The translations under genes and the position numbers were made by a program. Under the pieces are notes generated by a model that saw nothing but the letters and a program-made list of their open reading frames with translations, made no database searches and had not been told where the DNA came from. From the NCBI GenBank assembly GCA_034687125.1, contig JAQGBZ010000158.1:62001-126000 (forward strand): a stretch of DNA of 64,000 bases. The letters are read 5' to 3'. Positions 41,801 through 56,000 of this stretch are shown one piece after another; within the stretch, counting starts at the first letter, position 1, and each line of letters begins with the position of its first letter. This stretch comes from Neelides folsomi (lineage: Eukaryota > Arthropoda > Collembola > Neelipleona > Neelidae).

Positions 41801-44451
41801 GCCCCTATGGGTTTTAATACAGTGGAAGTTTGAAGTAAAGTAATATGTAAAATGTAGGAAATTTGTGATACCTCTCGAATGTTGGGTATAGAGTTTGGAA
41901 GTGAGGGGATTTAATACGAGAAGGGCAGAAGTGATTAGAGAGAAACACAGGGAGGAATTCTTAACATTGGCGAGATGGGGAAATGAATATGGAAATGTAT
42001 GGTTGTATGAGAAAGGGAAATGATGAAATAATGTGAAGTCTCTTCAGACAACCCGAGTCATTCGAGGAAGAACATAAGACCAAATTGTGCATAATTTCAT
42101 AATTTCATAAAACTTTTTATTTCCTTCGCTCTAATGGATCAACTATATTATGGAATACTTTATTACGCCTTATATAATTGTATACCGTCTTCATATTATC
42201 TATAAGATCTATATTATATGTGTATGCATGTTATATTTCTCTTTATTCAAGTCATGTCTAATATAATATGATGTCGCACAACACGTGTTCTCATATTATG
42301 CAAATATTCCCAAGTGGATAATGTGTAATGTAAGAAAGTCTAAGACGTTCGACTTTCTTACTTTCTTTGGGTTAACTTCTTATACAGACTAATACAGAGT
42401 GTCTGTGTATTTAAATGGAAAGAAGTATTTGGAGATATATAATATATTTGTATATACAAATATGGGAGCAATATATAGCGAGTATGATAATAATTATTAA
42501 GTATTGTTGTTAGGTGAGTTTGTTAAAATGGAGAAAGCATTTCTTTGAATTAAGTCAAACTATAAGTGAAGGAAGTTGGCGTGGGGGATGAAGGGAGAAA
42601 CACTTCCGTTTCTACACACCAAATCTAAGTGAATCCATCACAATTGGGAGAGAAAGGATTCCTTAAATAAATCATTCAACCTTCACTCTCAAACCAAAAC
42701 TCCTCATGGCGTCCATTTTCATTTAAAATCAAAATCACAAACTTTAGGAACAAAATCGGGATTTATTTAACATACAAAATATCTTTAATGTTAAAGCATA
42801 TTTAATTTTAAGATTAAAAACTGCCATTGGAATTTAAATTCAAGGTTAAAAGTTTCCATGGGAATTTTTAAGAAATAATGAATTTAAAGATTATGTATTT
42901 GTTTATGAGAATTTGTCTGATTATAGGATTATTGAATGGAGGGAATTTTCAAATATTAATGACATTTTAATTAATGTAATTTTAATTAATGGTTTGCTCA
43001 GGATCTTGAGATTTAATGAAGACTTAAAAGGAATTATTACAAGGGAGATTTAACTGAATGAAGATTTGAGTCATTGGAGTAATCCTTGGGAGTCTCAAAA
43101 GGATTTGAGACTTTAAGAATGAAATGAAATAAGAAGGAAAGAAAGGCTGAGAAATTGAAATGAAATTCAATTAACGATTCGAATTTTCCTCATCAAGGTG
43201 AATTCCCTTCAATTGGGAAGAAATTCAATACATTTCAAAATTATCCAAACTTTAATGATCAAAATATTTCTTTTGGATTTCCCCAAGTTTCCTCCATTGG
43301 TTTATGGGAAGGATAAAATGTAAATAATGATAATTAGCAATTGGAGGAATTTCTCTTTAAACTTCTCTTTTAAACTTCCCTTTAAACTTTCCTTTAAATT
43401 CGGTCTTTAAATTTCCCGATTCGGCTCTGTTTAAATTCCCCCGTTTTGGATGTTCATTGAAGTTGGGGGAATTGGGCGAAGTTTGGCCGTAAAAGTAAGT
43501 TGAGAGTTTAAGGGAGTCAAAGCAACAAGAAATGTAAAGTGATTAGCGAGAATTGAGGAATTGAAGGGGAGAAATAAAATTCAATTCGGGGATTCATTTA
43601 TTAAAGTGGGGCGGGAGATTTGAAAATATGAAGGGCTGTTGGGAAGGACCGGGAAAGTTTCCACATTTGAGAGAAAGGATAAATTGAAATTGAGTTATCT
43701 TAACAACTTATTAGATTAGCAAAAGGGCGGTCGAGGGTGAACGCACTTCTTATCTCACAACCATTAACAATATCCACACATTACTATTTATCAACCCCCC
43801 TTCTGAAATGCAAGGAAAATTATTTTAAATTACAAACCTTATTCTAAGATTTAAATTTCCCGCTTTTAACTTAAATTTAAATTTCTCACTTTTAAATTGA
43901 ATTTAAAATTCCCCCCTGTTTTGTTTTTGAAAATTTTAAATAGTGCTTTTTGGAAGTTTTGTAACAGAAGCAAACTGGATTGAAATTTGGTAAATTGGAA
44001 TAAAGTGAAATACCCGTGGTTAGCGCAATTTCCTAATAAGCCTAAATGCTGAGATGATGACAGTATTTAGTAAATTTTAATAAATATAATAAATTTAGCG
44101 ATAGATTTAGTTTGGCTATAATTATGTATGTGAGTAATTGTATTGAGATACTTTTTTGGAAATTCCCAATTTACCCGTCACCGCTTTACAAGTTGAATAC
44201 CCGAAAACACCGAATAAATGTACCAGAGGTAGATGTTTTTTCATCACATCAAATTACATTTAATTATTACTTCAATTACGAAGGTAAATTGACCCGTTCA
44301 ATTATCCATTCTTGTCATTTACCCGAAATGTCTTACTTTTAATTACAATTACCTGAATATCCATTTTTACCTAAAATTCTTAACCATATTAATTCTACTA
44401 AAATTAATTATTACTTTTATATCAATATTCCTTATTATTATTAGTTAAATT

Positions 44452-44480
44452 AAATATCATATCATATCATATCATATCAT
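44452..44480. repeat. Pentanucleotide microsatellite (ATATC)
   Basis: Five or more perfect units of atatc in tandem, about 290 bp beyond the stop codon of the BTB–psq gene, probably inside its 3' UTR. Confidence 0.85.
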
Positions 44481-44765
44481 GAAACTAAGATTATATTTTA
44501 GCTATTTTCATTAAATACGAATTTATTGTATAATATTTAATTATATAATTATTTTAATTAGAGATTTTTCTGAGAAAATGGAGGTTTTGATTCGTATACG
44601 TGAGGTTGTTTAAGCTTCATTTCCATCTCAAACGAGATCTAATTATGATTAAAATTAATATTTAGATTATCTAAATAATTTCATATTAATAATTTCGAAC
44701 CCTTCGCGGAGAATTTAATTTCTCCCGCCACAATTTCATTTCCCCTTTCGGGCATTACAATTTGT

Positions 44766-47700
44766 TCACTTGTCATCCGAAAGCGTCAAATGTTTATCAT
44801 TTTGTGATAAATGTGACCCGGGTGGTAAAATGTGTTGAAGTGCGGATGCAAAAGGGAACGGCGGTGGATATTCACCGAAAAGCCCCGAAGCTCCAAACAA
44901 CGGATTGAAACCCGGTGGAATTTCCAACTCACCGCCGCGTTCTCTCATTGAATCCAACAAATTGAGTGGCGGTGGAGGAGAACTCTTACACTTGTTGTTA
45001 TTGTTGTTGTTGGGCGTGTGGTTGGAATTCGCCGCTGCATTCGCGTTGTTCTCAAGGGCCATGTCCAGTCCTTTCTTCAGCAAATCCAATTTTAAGGATT
45101 TGCCATATTTACCACGAACGTACATTAAAAGACTGTTGTAAGGAATTCCGAAAATTCTCGAAGCCTGAAAATTTTAAAAATGCTCAAATTAAAAAAAATT
45201 TTAATTTAAAAATTGGCAATTTTTACAATGGGGGCAAATTCAAAATCGGGAAAACCGCGAAATTTAAAATCGAGAAAACTGCGAAATTAAAAAAAAACAC
45301 GAGTTTATTACCTGCGAAGTTGTCATTTTCTTATTCCATACATTGTGTAATGCTTCAGTCAAATCCGCATTACTCCACGCTCTCGGCGGTCCCCCACGTG
45401 GGGCTGAGTGTTGAGCTCTATGACGACCGAAAATCGGGGCCGGACCTAAAGGCATCGACGGCCAATGGTTCCCACCACCGTTGTTGTTGTTCCCTTCGCG
45501 AGAAAGCATGGAGAATCCCGGAACGGGGGAAAAGATTGGCGGAGAACCCCCGGTGTTGTTGGATTCATCAGAATGGCCGTGATGACCCATGCCAGGAATG
45601 CTGAAGAAACTCCCGGGACTCGGCGGGGAAGTTTTGAATGACATTGGGAGGAGAAGATTCCCAGGTGAATGATCGAACATGGGAAAGTCGGGCGGGAAAC
45701 AGGCGCTTTTGAGTTCATTTGGGGAGCTCGCATTGGAATGACATTGACCTTCACCTGAACTCCAATTATCGGAATCTCTTTCGGCTTTCAATACCTGCAA
45801 TATTTTATTTATGAATTACCATAGCAACGAGCAATTAAAAAATTAAAATTAAAAAATTTGAAAACTCTAAAATTAAAAATTTTGAAAACTGTAAAATTAA
45901 ATTTATAATTTGACTGTATTAACTGTATTATAGAAATCTTAACATTATGCAGTTAAACTTAGTTAAAACTACGTAGTTAAATTCATAGTTAGTTAATTTA
46001 ATATTGTTGTCATAGCGACGAAGGGTAAATTGTAAATGTAGGAATAAAGAGAGATTTTGAAATGATAAATGGTGAAACAAACCAATGGAATAAATAGACA
46101 ATGGAATAAATTAAGATCAATCCGAAAAGGAGTTCCTTCTTGGGTGTGTGTTGGGAAGTAAGAAAGAGGAGTTTGTTTATTTAATTTCCCCGGGTTGAAG
46201 GAGCGGGTCGTGAGAATAAATATGAATGAGCCACTTCGCCCGTGTTGACTCTCCTTTGCCATCGAGTGGAAACTCCTTTTTAAAACCGGAAATGAACGAC
46301 GCTTACACATTCTTACACTTAACTAATTCATGCCTAATGCCAAAACTCCTCCTTTCAATTTCCTTCAACCATTGGAAAAACATCGCCATTTTACTTTACA
46401 AATCTCGCTCACACTTCACACACTAAATCATCCCTATTATACTCAAGCTAAATATTGCAAACTAAAACTTGCCAAAATCATCCTTATAAAAACTGTCATA
46501 CTCTTTACCCAAGATAAATCCTGCGAAAATCACATTTATACTAAATTCTGCAAAAATCACATTTAAAACTGCTAAAATTACTTTTATAAACTAAACCCTG
46601 CGAAATTATAAAAGCTTGATTTTAATTACCGGTGAAGGATGTGCACCGGGTGGTGTCGATGGATTTCTGAGCCAATTTTGTTTCATGTGATTGTTGTGAT
46701 GATGTCGCTTGTGTCTCTTTGCCTTGTTGGGGGCTGGTGAGGAAGTTGTGTAGTCGATGACGAGGGCATGTGTGGACTTTTCCTTTTCGGGTTCCTTTCG
46801 CAGATCTTGAGCCACGAAATCACCGGAGCGTCTCCTCGGCCTCGCCTGAAAACACAACATGTAAATCTCTTTCCATAATTGAAAGACGAGCGGAGTGGAG
46901 ATGCATTTTTAAATACTCCACACACGACGTCTCCATTTATTATACAACTACGAGATCGATAAATCCTGGACCATTTTCAAATACTCAGTTTCTTCTCATA
47001 ATTTAGCTAACTTTAAGATGGCTGTTCAACTAAATCCTGTCTCATTGCAATATTTAGATTAATATCTGTTTCCATGTAAAATATTTAATATACTGATAAT
47101 CTGATAAAGAAAAACACAAATAATATTTAAGATGAAATATAATTAAGTGTATAATATAATTAAGATATAACTAATGGAAACTGACTAAATGATGCCACTC
47201 GCAGTATTTAGTCATGTGTATATATATTGAGGATTTAGGTGAAGTTTAAATTGTGAAATTGAATGTTTTTAAAAATTATATTTTTGTTTGGGGGTAGTGT
47301 ATCTCATTAAAGGAACATTTCCATGCCGTTAAGTTTAATTTCCTCCCGGGAATTCCTCATTCGGATTTCCACCTCCGTGGATTTGAGTCCTGGGAGGGGA
47401 AAAGGTTATGAAAGGGAGAATCAGATCATAATGGGTTAATTCAATTTAAGAATCCCCGCTTCTCAACATTCTCCCAAGAGACATTTTAGACCTTTCTTCC
47501 AACTTCACTCTTTTTACACTTCCCCAAAAATTAAAATCATACTTGAATAAATAAATAGAAGTAAAATTTAATAAATCATTTCCAAAATCGCTAAATAAAG
47601 TTCAAATTTAAAAAATCCTGCTTAAATTCATCATATGTATAAAATAATAAAATTCATTTCATTATATGAAAATACATGTGATATTTACATATTCCTATAT

Positions 47701-50012
47701 TATGCGTTTAAAATATTAAAAAATCTTTACCTGTTTTCTCCTTGGAATTGTTGGTGAAGTTATGAAGTTTTGTTTGTCGCCGCTTCCTTCGTCGCTTGTT
47801 TGATGATTCATTGGATTTCGAGTTAAACCACCAAATGACAAATTGAGCAGTTGGCCTTTTCCGAACCCTCCGCAGTCATTGTTGTTGTTTTGGCTCAAGT
47901 CAAGTCCGCCGGTTTCTCCTTCTTCATCAGACAAGTCAAACCCTTTTTTACCATAATTCAGCAACCCGCGAATCTAGAACAATTTAAATAATTTTATTGA
48001 TATTTATTTTTCAATGAGAATAGTATTTAAATACTACTTATCTGGTGGAAGTTTTTAAAATATTGGAAATTTAATATTGGGAATGTGCAATGGGGCTTAA
48101 AAGGCCTGCGCAGGAATTGAATCAATTGAATTTAGCGCCATATTGAAAACGTAGGTTCTCTTTGGTTTTCGCCCTAATTAGATGTCTTATGTCGTGTGGG
48201 TGTTTAGTGGTGTTTGTAATTTAATGAAAATTATTGAATCGAATTGTCCTTCCGCTTTCTGGTTTCTTGTCGTAATGAGATGGAGGGGACGATTGTGAAT
48301 TTTGGGTAGGTTGGTGCAGGTTGGCCAACGGAGCAAAAGATAAACTTCACATTGAATCATATTTCATCATCGTCCATTGTGGTGGTTTCAATCACATCCC
48401 TCCACACGACAGAGGGGAAAACAAAAGGTCCATTTGCATATCTTCTAATTGAATGAGAATGAATGGAGTTTTCCCTATCCCTCCTTTCCTCTTCACCGAA
48501 TCCTTCCACCCAACGACTTCTTTATTTCACCCCCAAATGAAAATCATTCCCAAAATCATTCTAAAAATCATTCCTTTTTAAATTGACACCCATTATGGAA
48601 AATAAGAAATATTCACAAAAAAGATCCATACTGGGAGATAAAAACTGCGATAAAAAACTATTCTTTTTACTGTCCAAGTAATGGTTCTCCGTTGACTTTT
48701 TTTAAAAATTACCTTCTTTCCTCGCAGATAAGATATAAATATATTATAAAAGCATTATTACAAGAAATCTATTGAATTAAATATGGTGAAATAATGTTTA
48801 TTTAATTTGAGAAAACAGAAAAGAGGGTAACGAAGGCAAATAACATGCAAGCTTTTTTACATTGAATTGCTATGTAATCTTATGGGAGTAATTACTTGAA
48901 ACCATTTTAGAGAAAAAAGGTCAACGGAGGCACTACTTGGACAGTACAATATACGAATATCTCTATTAAGTATAATGCACGGGTAAATTTAAATGTTTAA
49001 ATAATAAATATGAACCTATGTACATATCCTACAAATACATAGTTTGTATATGTACAGGGTGATATTATGAGTATATTTAAAAAAGAAAGATACTATGGTC
49101 CACCCTATATGTTGTATTTATGTATGTAAATATTAAAATGATGCTTACCTGTAATACTTCTCCTGTTTTAACAATTGTATGTAATTTGTCTCTCGACACT
49201 TCGACAATTCCTCTGTACATGAAGGTGAGCAGAGCTTCGATTTCCCAGTCTTTAAAATCCTTCAAAACAATGACGGGATGTTTGCAGGGATTTTCCTCCA
49301 AAATCTTCCTGAAGAAATCTGAACATGCCGACAGCACGACTTTATGCGCTTTTATGATTTTCATCTCTTCGCCCTCGTCCTCGGACGGGTCGACCATGAG
49401 CGAAACATCGACGAAACTCTCCGTTCCCAAAAGACCCTCAAAGGCGCTTAAAACCTCAGCCGAGTGGTCGGCCCATCTCAAATGGTAAAAATTCCCAACG
49501 GCGTTCATTTCCGTTCCTTTGGGAACAATCCGATTTTCGCCATCTTCATCGTCAGACGCTGCTCCCATGGAAACATTTCCCATTGAAACATTTCCCATGG
49601 ACATTCCCATTGACATATTTCCAGTCGACATATTTCCACTGGAAATATTTCCAGTGGACATTTTTCCCGCTGAGATATTTCCTGCCATCCCGGTCTTTGA
49701 ATTTCCCTCCTTTCTTAGCAACGTTCCTGAGGAGTGGAGTATGTGAGAGCGATGGAGCCGTGACCGATGACCTCTGCCCTCTGACCTCATGTGATGGGGT
49801 GATATTAAATGTTGGTGATGGGCCATGGTCGGTGGCGGGGAATCTTCGTCTGAGGAAATGTCATTGTCGTTTTCCGAGCGTCTTCGAATGTTTTTGAACC
49901 GGGCCAGGAATTTGTTATTATGATGATGAAGAAGGATGTTTGAATTCTCGTGGGTTAATTTTGGTTGTCCTGTCGGGGCTGCGAGCGGGGGGCTGGAGGA
50001 TGCCATTGCCAT
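44766..50012 (-). CDS. BTB–pipsqueak transcription factor (bric-a-brac/ribbon type)
   Basis: Five coding exons on the minus strand (50012–49149, 47973–47731, 46845–46630, 45794–45312, 45164–44766) join in phase 0 into about 734 residues. An in-frame stop lies just upstream of the ATG at 50012. Residues about 174–293 are a TTK-type BTB domain (NFYHLRWADHSAEVLSAFEG, then KAHKVVLSACSDFF and NPCKHPVIVLKDF). Near residue 370 a basic ARPRRRSGD motif is AT-hook-like. Residues about 578–635 are a pipsqueak helix-turn-helix (PRAWSNADLTEALHNVWNKK, then GIPYNSLLMYVRGKYGKSLK), split by the last intron. Such BTB–psq proteins are DNA-binding developmental regulators of limb, gonad and epithelial patterning. 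I cannot decide between bric-a-brac and ribbon. A 170-residue N-terminal extension with MSMGN-type repeats is unusual. Confidence 0.88.
45165..49148 (-). other. Introns of the BTB–psq gene
   Basis: Introns span 49148–47974, 47730–46846, 46629–45795 and 45311–45165. The first two are long and contain G-rich to C-rich islands near 48380 and 47440. I see no nested gene. Upstream sequence 45800–46600 has scattered short open frames without support. Confidence 0.55.
49054..49110. mobile_element. TIR-only micro-palindrome of a mariner family
   Basis: The right half, read inward, is tatagggtggaccatagtat then ctttctttttt, close to the terminal repeat of the element at 59973–60538 (tacagggagggccataagta then tctttctttttt). 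The left half, tacagggtgatattatgagt, is a related repeat facing it. Only a few bases separate the two ends. It sits about 40 bp inside intron 1 of the BTB–psq gene, next to the splice donor at 49148. Confidence 0.65.
49560..49690 (-). repeat. 15-bp coding minisatellite (MSMGN/ISTGN repeats)
   Basis: About eight imperfect units of roughly 15 bp encode the repeats MSTGN, ISSGN, MSMGN and VSMGN in the N-terminal extension of the BTB–psq protein. Frame is kept across all units. Confidence 0.85.
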
Positions 50013-53000
50013 TATCGATTATTAATTAGTCCCGGCCTCTGTGTGGAAAATTCAATTAAAATCAAACTGGGAGAAAGTGGAGAGAAAGAGACGTCTTCTT
50101 GACTTTCTCCTTTTCTTACTCATACATTAAACATTGGGACGGCGCAGAGCTCTAATTATACCCTTTTGGCTTCAGATACATCATATATACGGTATATATA
50201 ATATACGCCTTCACACATCCCCTCCTTTATACCAGTATATTTACATACAGACTCTGTATGGTCTATATATGCAGATATCATTGGTATAAATACAAAGGGA
50301 GGGGAAGATGAATTGATATGCACATGTGTATTCACATAAATCCCCCTCATCTTCTTCACAAACATCTCACATATCCAAAGACCATTTATTAAATCTTTTT
50401 TAATTTTCCCTCTCTTTTTAATGATTTATATAAAGCGATTTTTATCATTCATCTCAACCATGACTATATTTTACTCGACATTATTAAATTAACATAATTT
50501 GATTAACTCCATACGGGTAAATTTAAATAGTTTAAATTTTATAATACAGTATTTTGGTATTTTATGCGAAATGGCGGGTTTTAGGGTTCTATATTAGAAA
50601 TTTCTGATTGTGACATTTAAATTTTGAACTTGGGTTTAAATTTAATTTAGTGACAGATTTTATCATTTGTTAAGTATAAATTATAATGTTATGAATTTGA
50701 ATTGTTTACATTTTTAAACTTTTGGTCTTTTAAATTCCAGTTGGTTTGGGGGGGAGGAATAATTAAATATGAATGGTTAGGGTTGAGAATTAGAGGAATG
50801 CATTAAGGTGGAGGAGACGGGTGAAATAAATAATGAGGATTATACGGCGACCGTGTGTGTGGAACAGATGTATTTTGGGAGTCTCTCGGAAGGGGGAAAA
50901 TCTCATTGTTCTAAAGGAACACAAAAGACGACGGCCCTTTAAAATCCCCATTTACTTTCACAAACCCCGAGAGGTTCGGAGAGTGCCATTCCCCTCCGCA
51001 CCAATTAGAGAACGACATTAACCCACACTCTTCAATTATTATCCATACATTTTAATTCATTCCCATACAATTAATACATTCACTCCCATAGTCATAAGAT
51101 ATAGATAGATTCCCTCCCCCAATTCTACAAATTTCATTCCATATAACTAATATATAAATTCCTTCACTCATTTTCTTCAAAATTCCTTCCAATTTTCCCT
51201 TTGTTCATTCTTTCATTCAAATCTTTAAATCTTTCTTTTTTTAAAGTTTTTCTTTTAGGTAGAAAACTCAATTGATACAAGTATCGTAATTAGAATAAAT
51301 AAGTTAAAATGAATTAAAGTTAGATTTAAAATGATTAAAGTTAAAATGAATTATTATTAAAGTTAAAATTATGAATATACTGTAAGTATTGTAAATGATC
51401 TTTATGCAAATTAAAGTCTGGATATAATTTGAGCCCGGGGAAAGTTAAATTGAGAATGAGGTAAAAGTGAATGATTTGAGTTTTAATTCAATTCATCTCC
51501 AATCCCTCGTCCATTACGATGCATTAAGGAGGGCTAATGCACTTACAGATTTCATACAACAACCATCTTCTTCCAATAGAACCTTAATAAATATACGAAT
51601 AGATCTTTCACTATATCTAGAATTTAACTATGGTTTTAGTGTTGTAGAGATTCTATAAGAGATTCTATATGAGAATTTTATGTATATGAGAATTCTATAA
51701 GATTCAAATCTACATGTATTTAAGTATATGAGTTAATGTGATTGAATACAATTAAGTATGGGACTGATATTAAGCATTGTTTGGTTGCTCTTATTCCTAT
51801 CATTGTGTTGAGTGTGTTGATTCGCCCTCTGTTCCCATTCAGACCCACATTGTCAGTTCAAGTTGCGGGGAAAGGGACAAAAGGAGAAATTGAGGGGGAA
51901 TTGGGATACTGGCGAATATTCACTTCCTACAATCACTTAATTACCCAATTTGTTTTGAGTGAAGGCTCAAATTCCAAAATTAATTTAATTCCACCCTCAT
52001 TATACCTCTTACCTTCTTCCATTGTTTCCCAGGGAACTCAATTTAAAAAACCGAGGCAAAACCAAGAGTTTGATTTAATTAGGGAGGTTTTAGTCCAATG
52101 TGGATTTAATTAAATATTTGACATTGGTTAAATTTTGAATTTATAAAAATTGAGTAGATTTTAGTTTTTACATTTGAGCCGTAGTTTTTGTATTAATAAT
52201 TGTATGTATGGAATTTGATTAATGGTCGGATGAATGGCAACAAATATTTGTAGATTCCCGAACGTGATTTTCCTCAATGGGGGGATTAATTGTGTAAAGT
52301 GAGTGAAGTTAATTGAGCACGCGAACCAACTCCCATTTATGGTCAATTATCCACTCGGACCTCCTTCATTCACTCACTAAATCCCATAGGAACGAATTCA
52401 CTCCCGCAACATTGAACCTTTTTAACCCAATGCAGCCAAACCTATTCACTAAACTCAATTCATTCAATATTCAACCATTTAACAGCCATTTGTTATAAAT
52501 CTCTATATACAGATATTTGTATGCATATATGTATTTGCATATTCTCTAAATACTATACATATTTCTGTATATATGATCTGATATTGTATACGATATTTTA
52601 CGTGTATGAGTTTATGTATGATGTAATTTGTATATGAATTAGTAATTCAGAATTACCTTCGGGACAATGTTAAAATGAGCGATTTGGGTAATAAGATGAA
52701 AAACGACAATTAATAAAGTCAAATTCACCTCAATGGGTTTGAATTGAATGGAAAGGATTTTGAAGAAGTGTTTTGGAACATAGGGACTTTACATGGGAGT
52801 GAAATTTGCTAAATCCTTCGGATTTTCACCAGATTCATCGGACCAAAAGGGGAATTTCATGAATTTGAGGGATTGATTTGATTATGGAACAACCGAGATT
52901 TTAATTCAATTCCCTTCGCTCGAATTAACACCGCTACTCAAATCTTCGAGTGGTCAATCCAAATTTTTACCAATTTTCCTAATTAACTAATCCCCATTCT

Positions 53001-56000
53001 AATTAACTACAGAATTACAGAATTTTTCAATAATATGAATCCTAAATATCTAATTGGATATGAATCCTAAATTAATTAAATTCAAAATTTTAATGTGGTT
53101 ATAGTTTTCATTATTAAATAATCATTGTTGCCATGAGAGAGATTTAATAAGAGAAAAAATTGAAAAAATGTTCTTTAAGTTATGTGAAGAGCGGAGGGAT
53201 TTGTGTTGGATTTGGCATGGGCGGTTGAAGAGGAATTTTCCTGGGAGGGCAATGGGAATTTGTTGGCGTAAGGTTAAGGACGAGCGATTGAGGTGAGTTT
53301 TTTTCCTTCAATGGGAGTTGTAAAAACCTTGGTAAAAATAGTGGAAAAAGAAAAAGCAAGCGCAAGAGGGAAAAGTAAAATTTTATCGATTCCTAAAGTT
53401 TCTTTTTGAGTGCCGCCTTACATCTTCCAGTCTCATCCTCGGCAATAGACGGGGCGAACAAACCCAAACATCCGCAACACAATTCCCAAATTCATCTCAG
53501 ATTCTTCCAAATTCAAATTCAAAATTAGCAAAATCACTTGGTCTAATTTTGAAAGATTTTTCAAATTTCTCGCAAATTTTTCAAATTTCAAAACTTTTCA
53601 AGTTTTTTTTAAATCTTTTTAGTTCGTCTTTTAATTTCTTATTAGTCTTTTAACACAATTGTTATAAACATAATGTTCAGAACATTGCTGTAATTGAACG
53701 ACCCGTAAAAGAGCAATGTCGAAATACCCGTCACTTATTTTAAAAGTCTTAATTTCCACTTTTATCACATTCAACTTTTAAAGCTTTGAAAAGTTTTTGG
53801 TAATTTCAATTGACTTGGAATTATAATTAAGTAGTCTTTAAACCCGTGTTTAATAATCGTTGAGGTAGTTTGTTAATTACAATTTAATGTAAAACTTTGA
53901 GGTATTTGGTTTTTTGTTATCGTGAATTTATTTGAATATTTGATTAAATTTTCACTTTACATTTAATTTAAGTGTTAATTAATGTTATTCTTAATCTTGC
54001 TAATAATCTTTCGGGTGTATTTTTGTTAAGGCCTTTGAATCGTATACATTCGGTATTTAATGCTTTTTTAGTCACTTAGATGAATCAACATGTGTTGAAT
54101 ATTTAGTTAAAGTTTTTTATACTTGTTATGTATGGTAATGCCCGGTTCGGAAAGGAGAATATAAAGAAGGAAAAAAGAGGAAAAAAGGAGTGAAGAAAAA
54201 GAGTAAAAATGTTGTGAATGAAAAGTTGGTTGTATGTTGAGGGTCTTTTGGTTGTAAAAGCGGTTGTTGAAAGGCTGAGATGGTTAGGTTACTTTATGTG
54301 CGGAAAGAGCGGAAGGAAGTTGAAAGAAGGTAAAGGGGAAAGTTGGGGAAGAAAAGAAAAAACTTCCCTTTTTATCCCTACCCTAACAACCTCCAAATTG
54401 AGAAACCGAAAACATCACTTTGCCCCCAAATACCCGAAAATCCTCAATACCCAGAAGTCTTCACCCGGATATTATCCCCAAATACCCGCCATTTACCCCG
54501 GTTTTTAATTACCCTATTTCAATAATTTCAATACAATGAGTTAATTTGGAAAGTTAAAGGTTAAGACCTTAGAGATCAACTGTAAGAGATAAAGGTCAAT
54601 AAGAGCTGTGTTGATTGTATGGATTGTGTGGATTGGGAGAGAGAAAGGAATTTTTTATGTAAATGAGAACGGGGTGAGTTGAGAGGTCGGGAGATTCCCG
54701 GGCGAGGTTTGGGAGTAGTGTGAAAGGGGAGCGTGTGTGAATGTGAATGTGTATTGGCTTCGGGTTTCGGTGTGTCTCACTTTAAGGGGGGAACGTCAAC
54801 AACGCATTCCTGAGAACCCAAAGTTAATGAATCCGATTAGACAATAGATATGAAGAACGCAAACTCGGAGACGAGAGGAAGAAGACCCCCCTTCAAAACG
54901 CCTAAAATGAGGATGAGGAATGGAGGGGGACCAAAACCATCACTCACCCCTTTCTTAATTAATAACTTAAAATTACTTTAAATATTAAATAGAAAAATTT
55001 ATAAATTGACAAATTTATTTATTTCAATTATTCCCTCTCTTTTTCGCTAAATTTAAATTTACAATTTTCGAAATCTAAATTCTAAACTACGCTGTATATA
55101 ACTATTACCTATATGTATAATTATTATATACAGTGTATACTTTTGTTAGAACTGTATTAAACAAAATTGACAATTTGAGTGAGTTTATTCATCTTAGTTG
55201 TCATGGTAATGATTAGAAGTTGAATAAGTTTAACTGTAAGACTTGGGGATAATTAAAATATGTTAATATTGAGGAGGAGAGAGAAAGTTGTTCTGGGGGG
55301 GATGATGGTAATGGATGGAGTGTGAAGGAGTTTTGGATGGCGGAAAACCCTCGGCTGTGTGTGTGTGTGTCTGACTCGGATTCCGAGCCCCAATTGTTCC
55401 TTTTGTTTCCACTAGAATTAATGATCCCTCATCCTTTCCCGGCGAGTGAAGAATCCCGGGATGTATGGAAATATTCTCATTATCCACGTTCCTTCCCAAA
55501 CCACTCAACCCTCACATTCTGCACAAATCAACCCACCCGGCCCAGCCATACACAATTACGTCAAAACCACGAGGGAATCCTCCAACCCTTCAACCTCCCA
55601 AACAACCCGATCCATCCACTTAAACCAAGCTTTAAAAAAACAAAAAATTTCTTTTTCCCCCTCACTCTGAACAGAACCAGGATTTAGTCACTTTGATTCT
55701 AACCCAATTGGTATCCTTTAGTCACTTATAAAGTTATATTACACTTAAATGTTAAATTTAATAAACATTGGCATTTACATATTGTAAAAATTTAAAATCA
55801 GAATTGAGTCATTTGGACATTTTTAAAAAGTTTAGATTCGCAGTATTTAATTTAACAGTATTTAGTAAAGCGTGTTTTGTTTGGAAATGAACAGATTTTA
55901 GTGTTTGGTTTCAATAACTGCATTTGAATTTTGTACATTTAAAGGGCATTAAATTTGAAACAAAGGGATTTTGGAATGAAAAGGATAATGGTTTATGATG

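Larger units (their letters stand above)
33248..44765. other. 11.5-kb non-coding region downstream of the BTB–psq gene
   Basis: I find no credible gene. Open frames such as those at 35441–35659 and 40025–40291 are isolated, lack splice partners and look like chance. The region alternates between very AT-rich stretches (for example 36890–38680 and 42120–42500) and GC-richer islands that change from G-rich to C-rich (centres near 34560, 39260, 39640, 40960, 41560, 42620 and 43700). The 3' UTR of the BTB–psq gene probably ends near the tttatt at 44521, which reads aataaa on the minus strand. Confidence 0.55.

Noticed and set aside
33300..44700. A second coding gene between NDNF and the BTB–psq gene
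   Set aside because: No frame combines reasonable length, splice sites and recognisable protein character.
46606..46925. Two overlapping minus-strand frames near 46.7 kb
   Set aside because: Only the one containing ARPRRRSGD has correct splice borders and phase; the other is its shadow.
54218..54525. Two overlapping open frames in different phases
   Set aside because: They arise from the strong G-rich then C-rich composition, which lacks stop codons; the encoded sequence is low-complexity.
55263..55687. Overlapping open frames on both strands near a TG repeat
   Set aside because: Frames on both strands and several phases are all open because of skewed composition; none resembles a protein.
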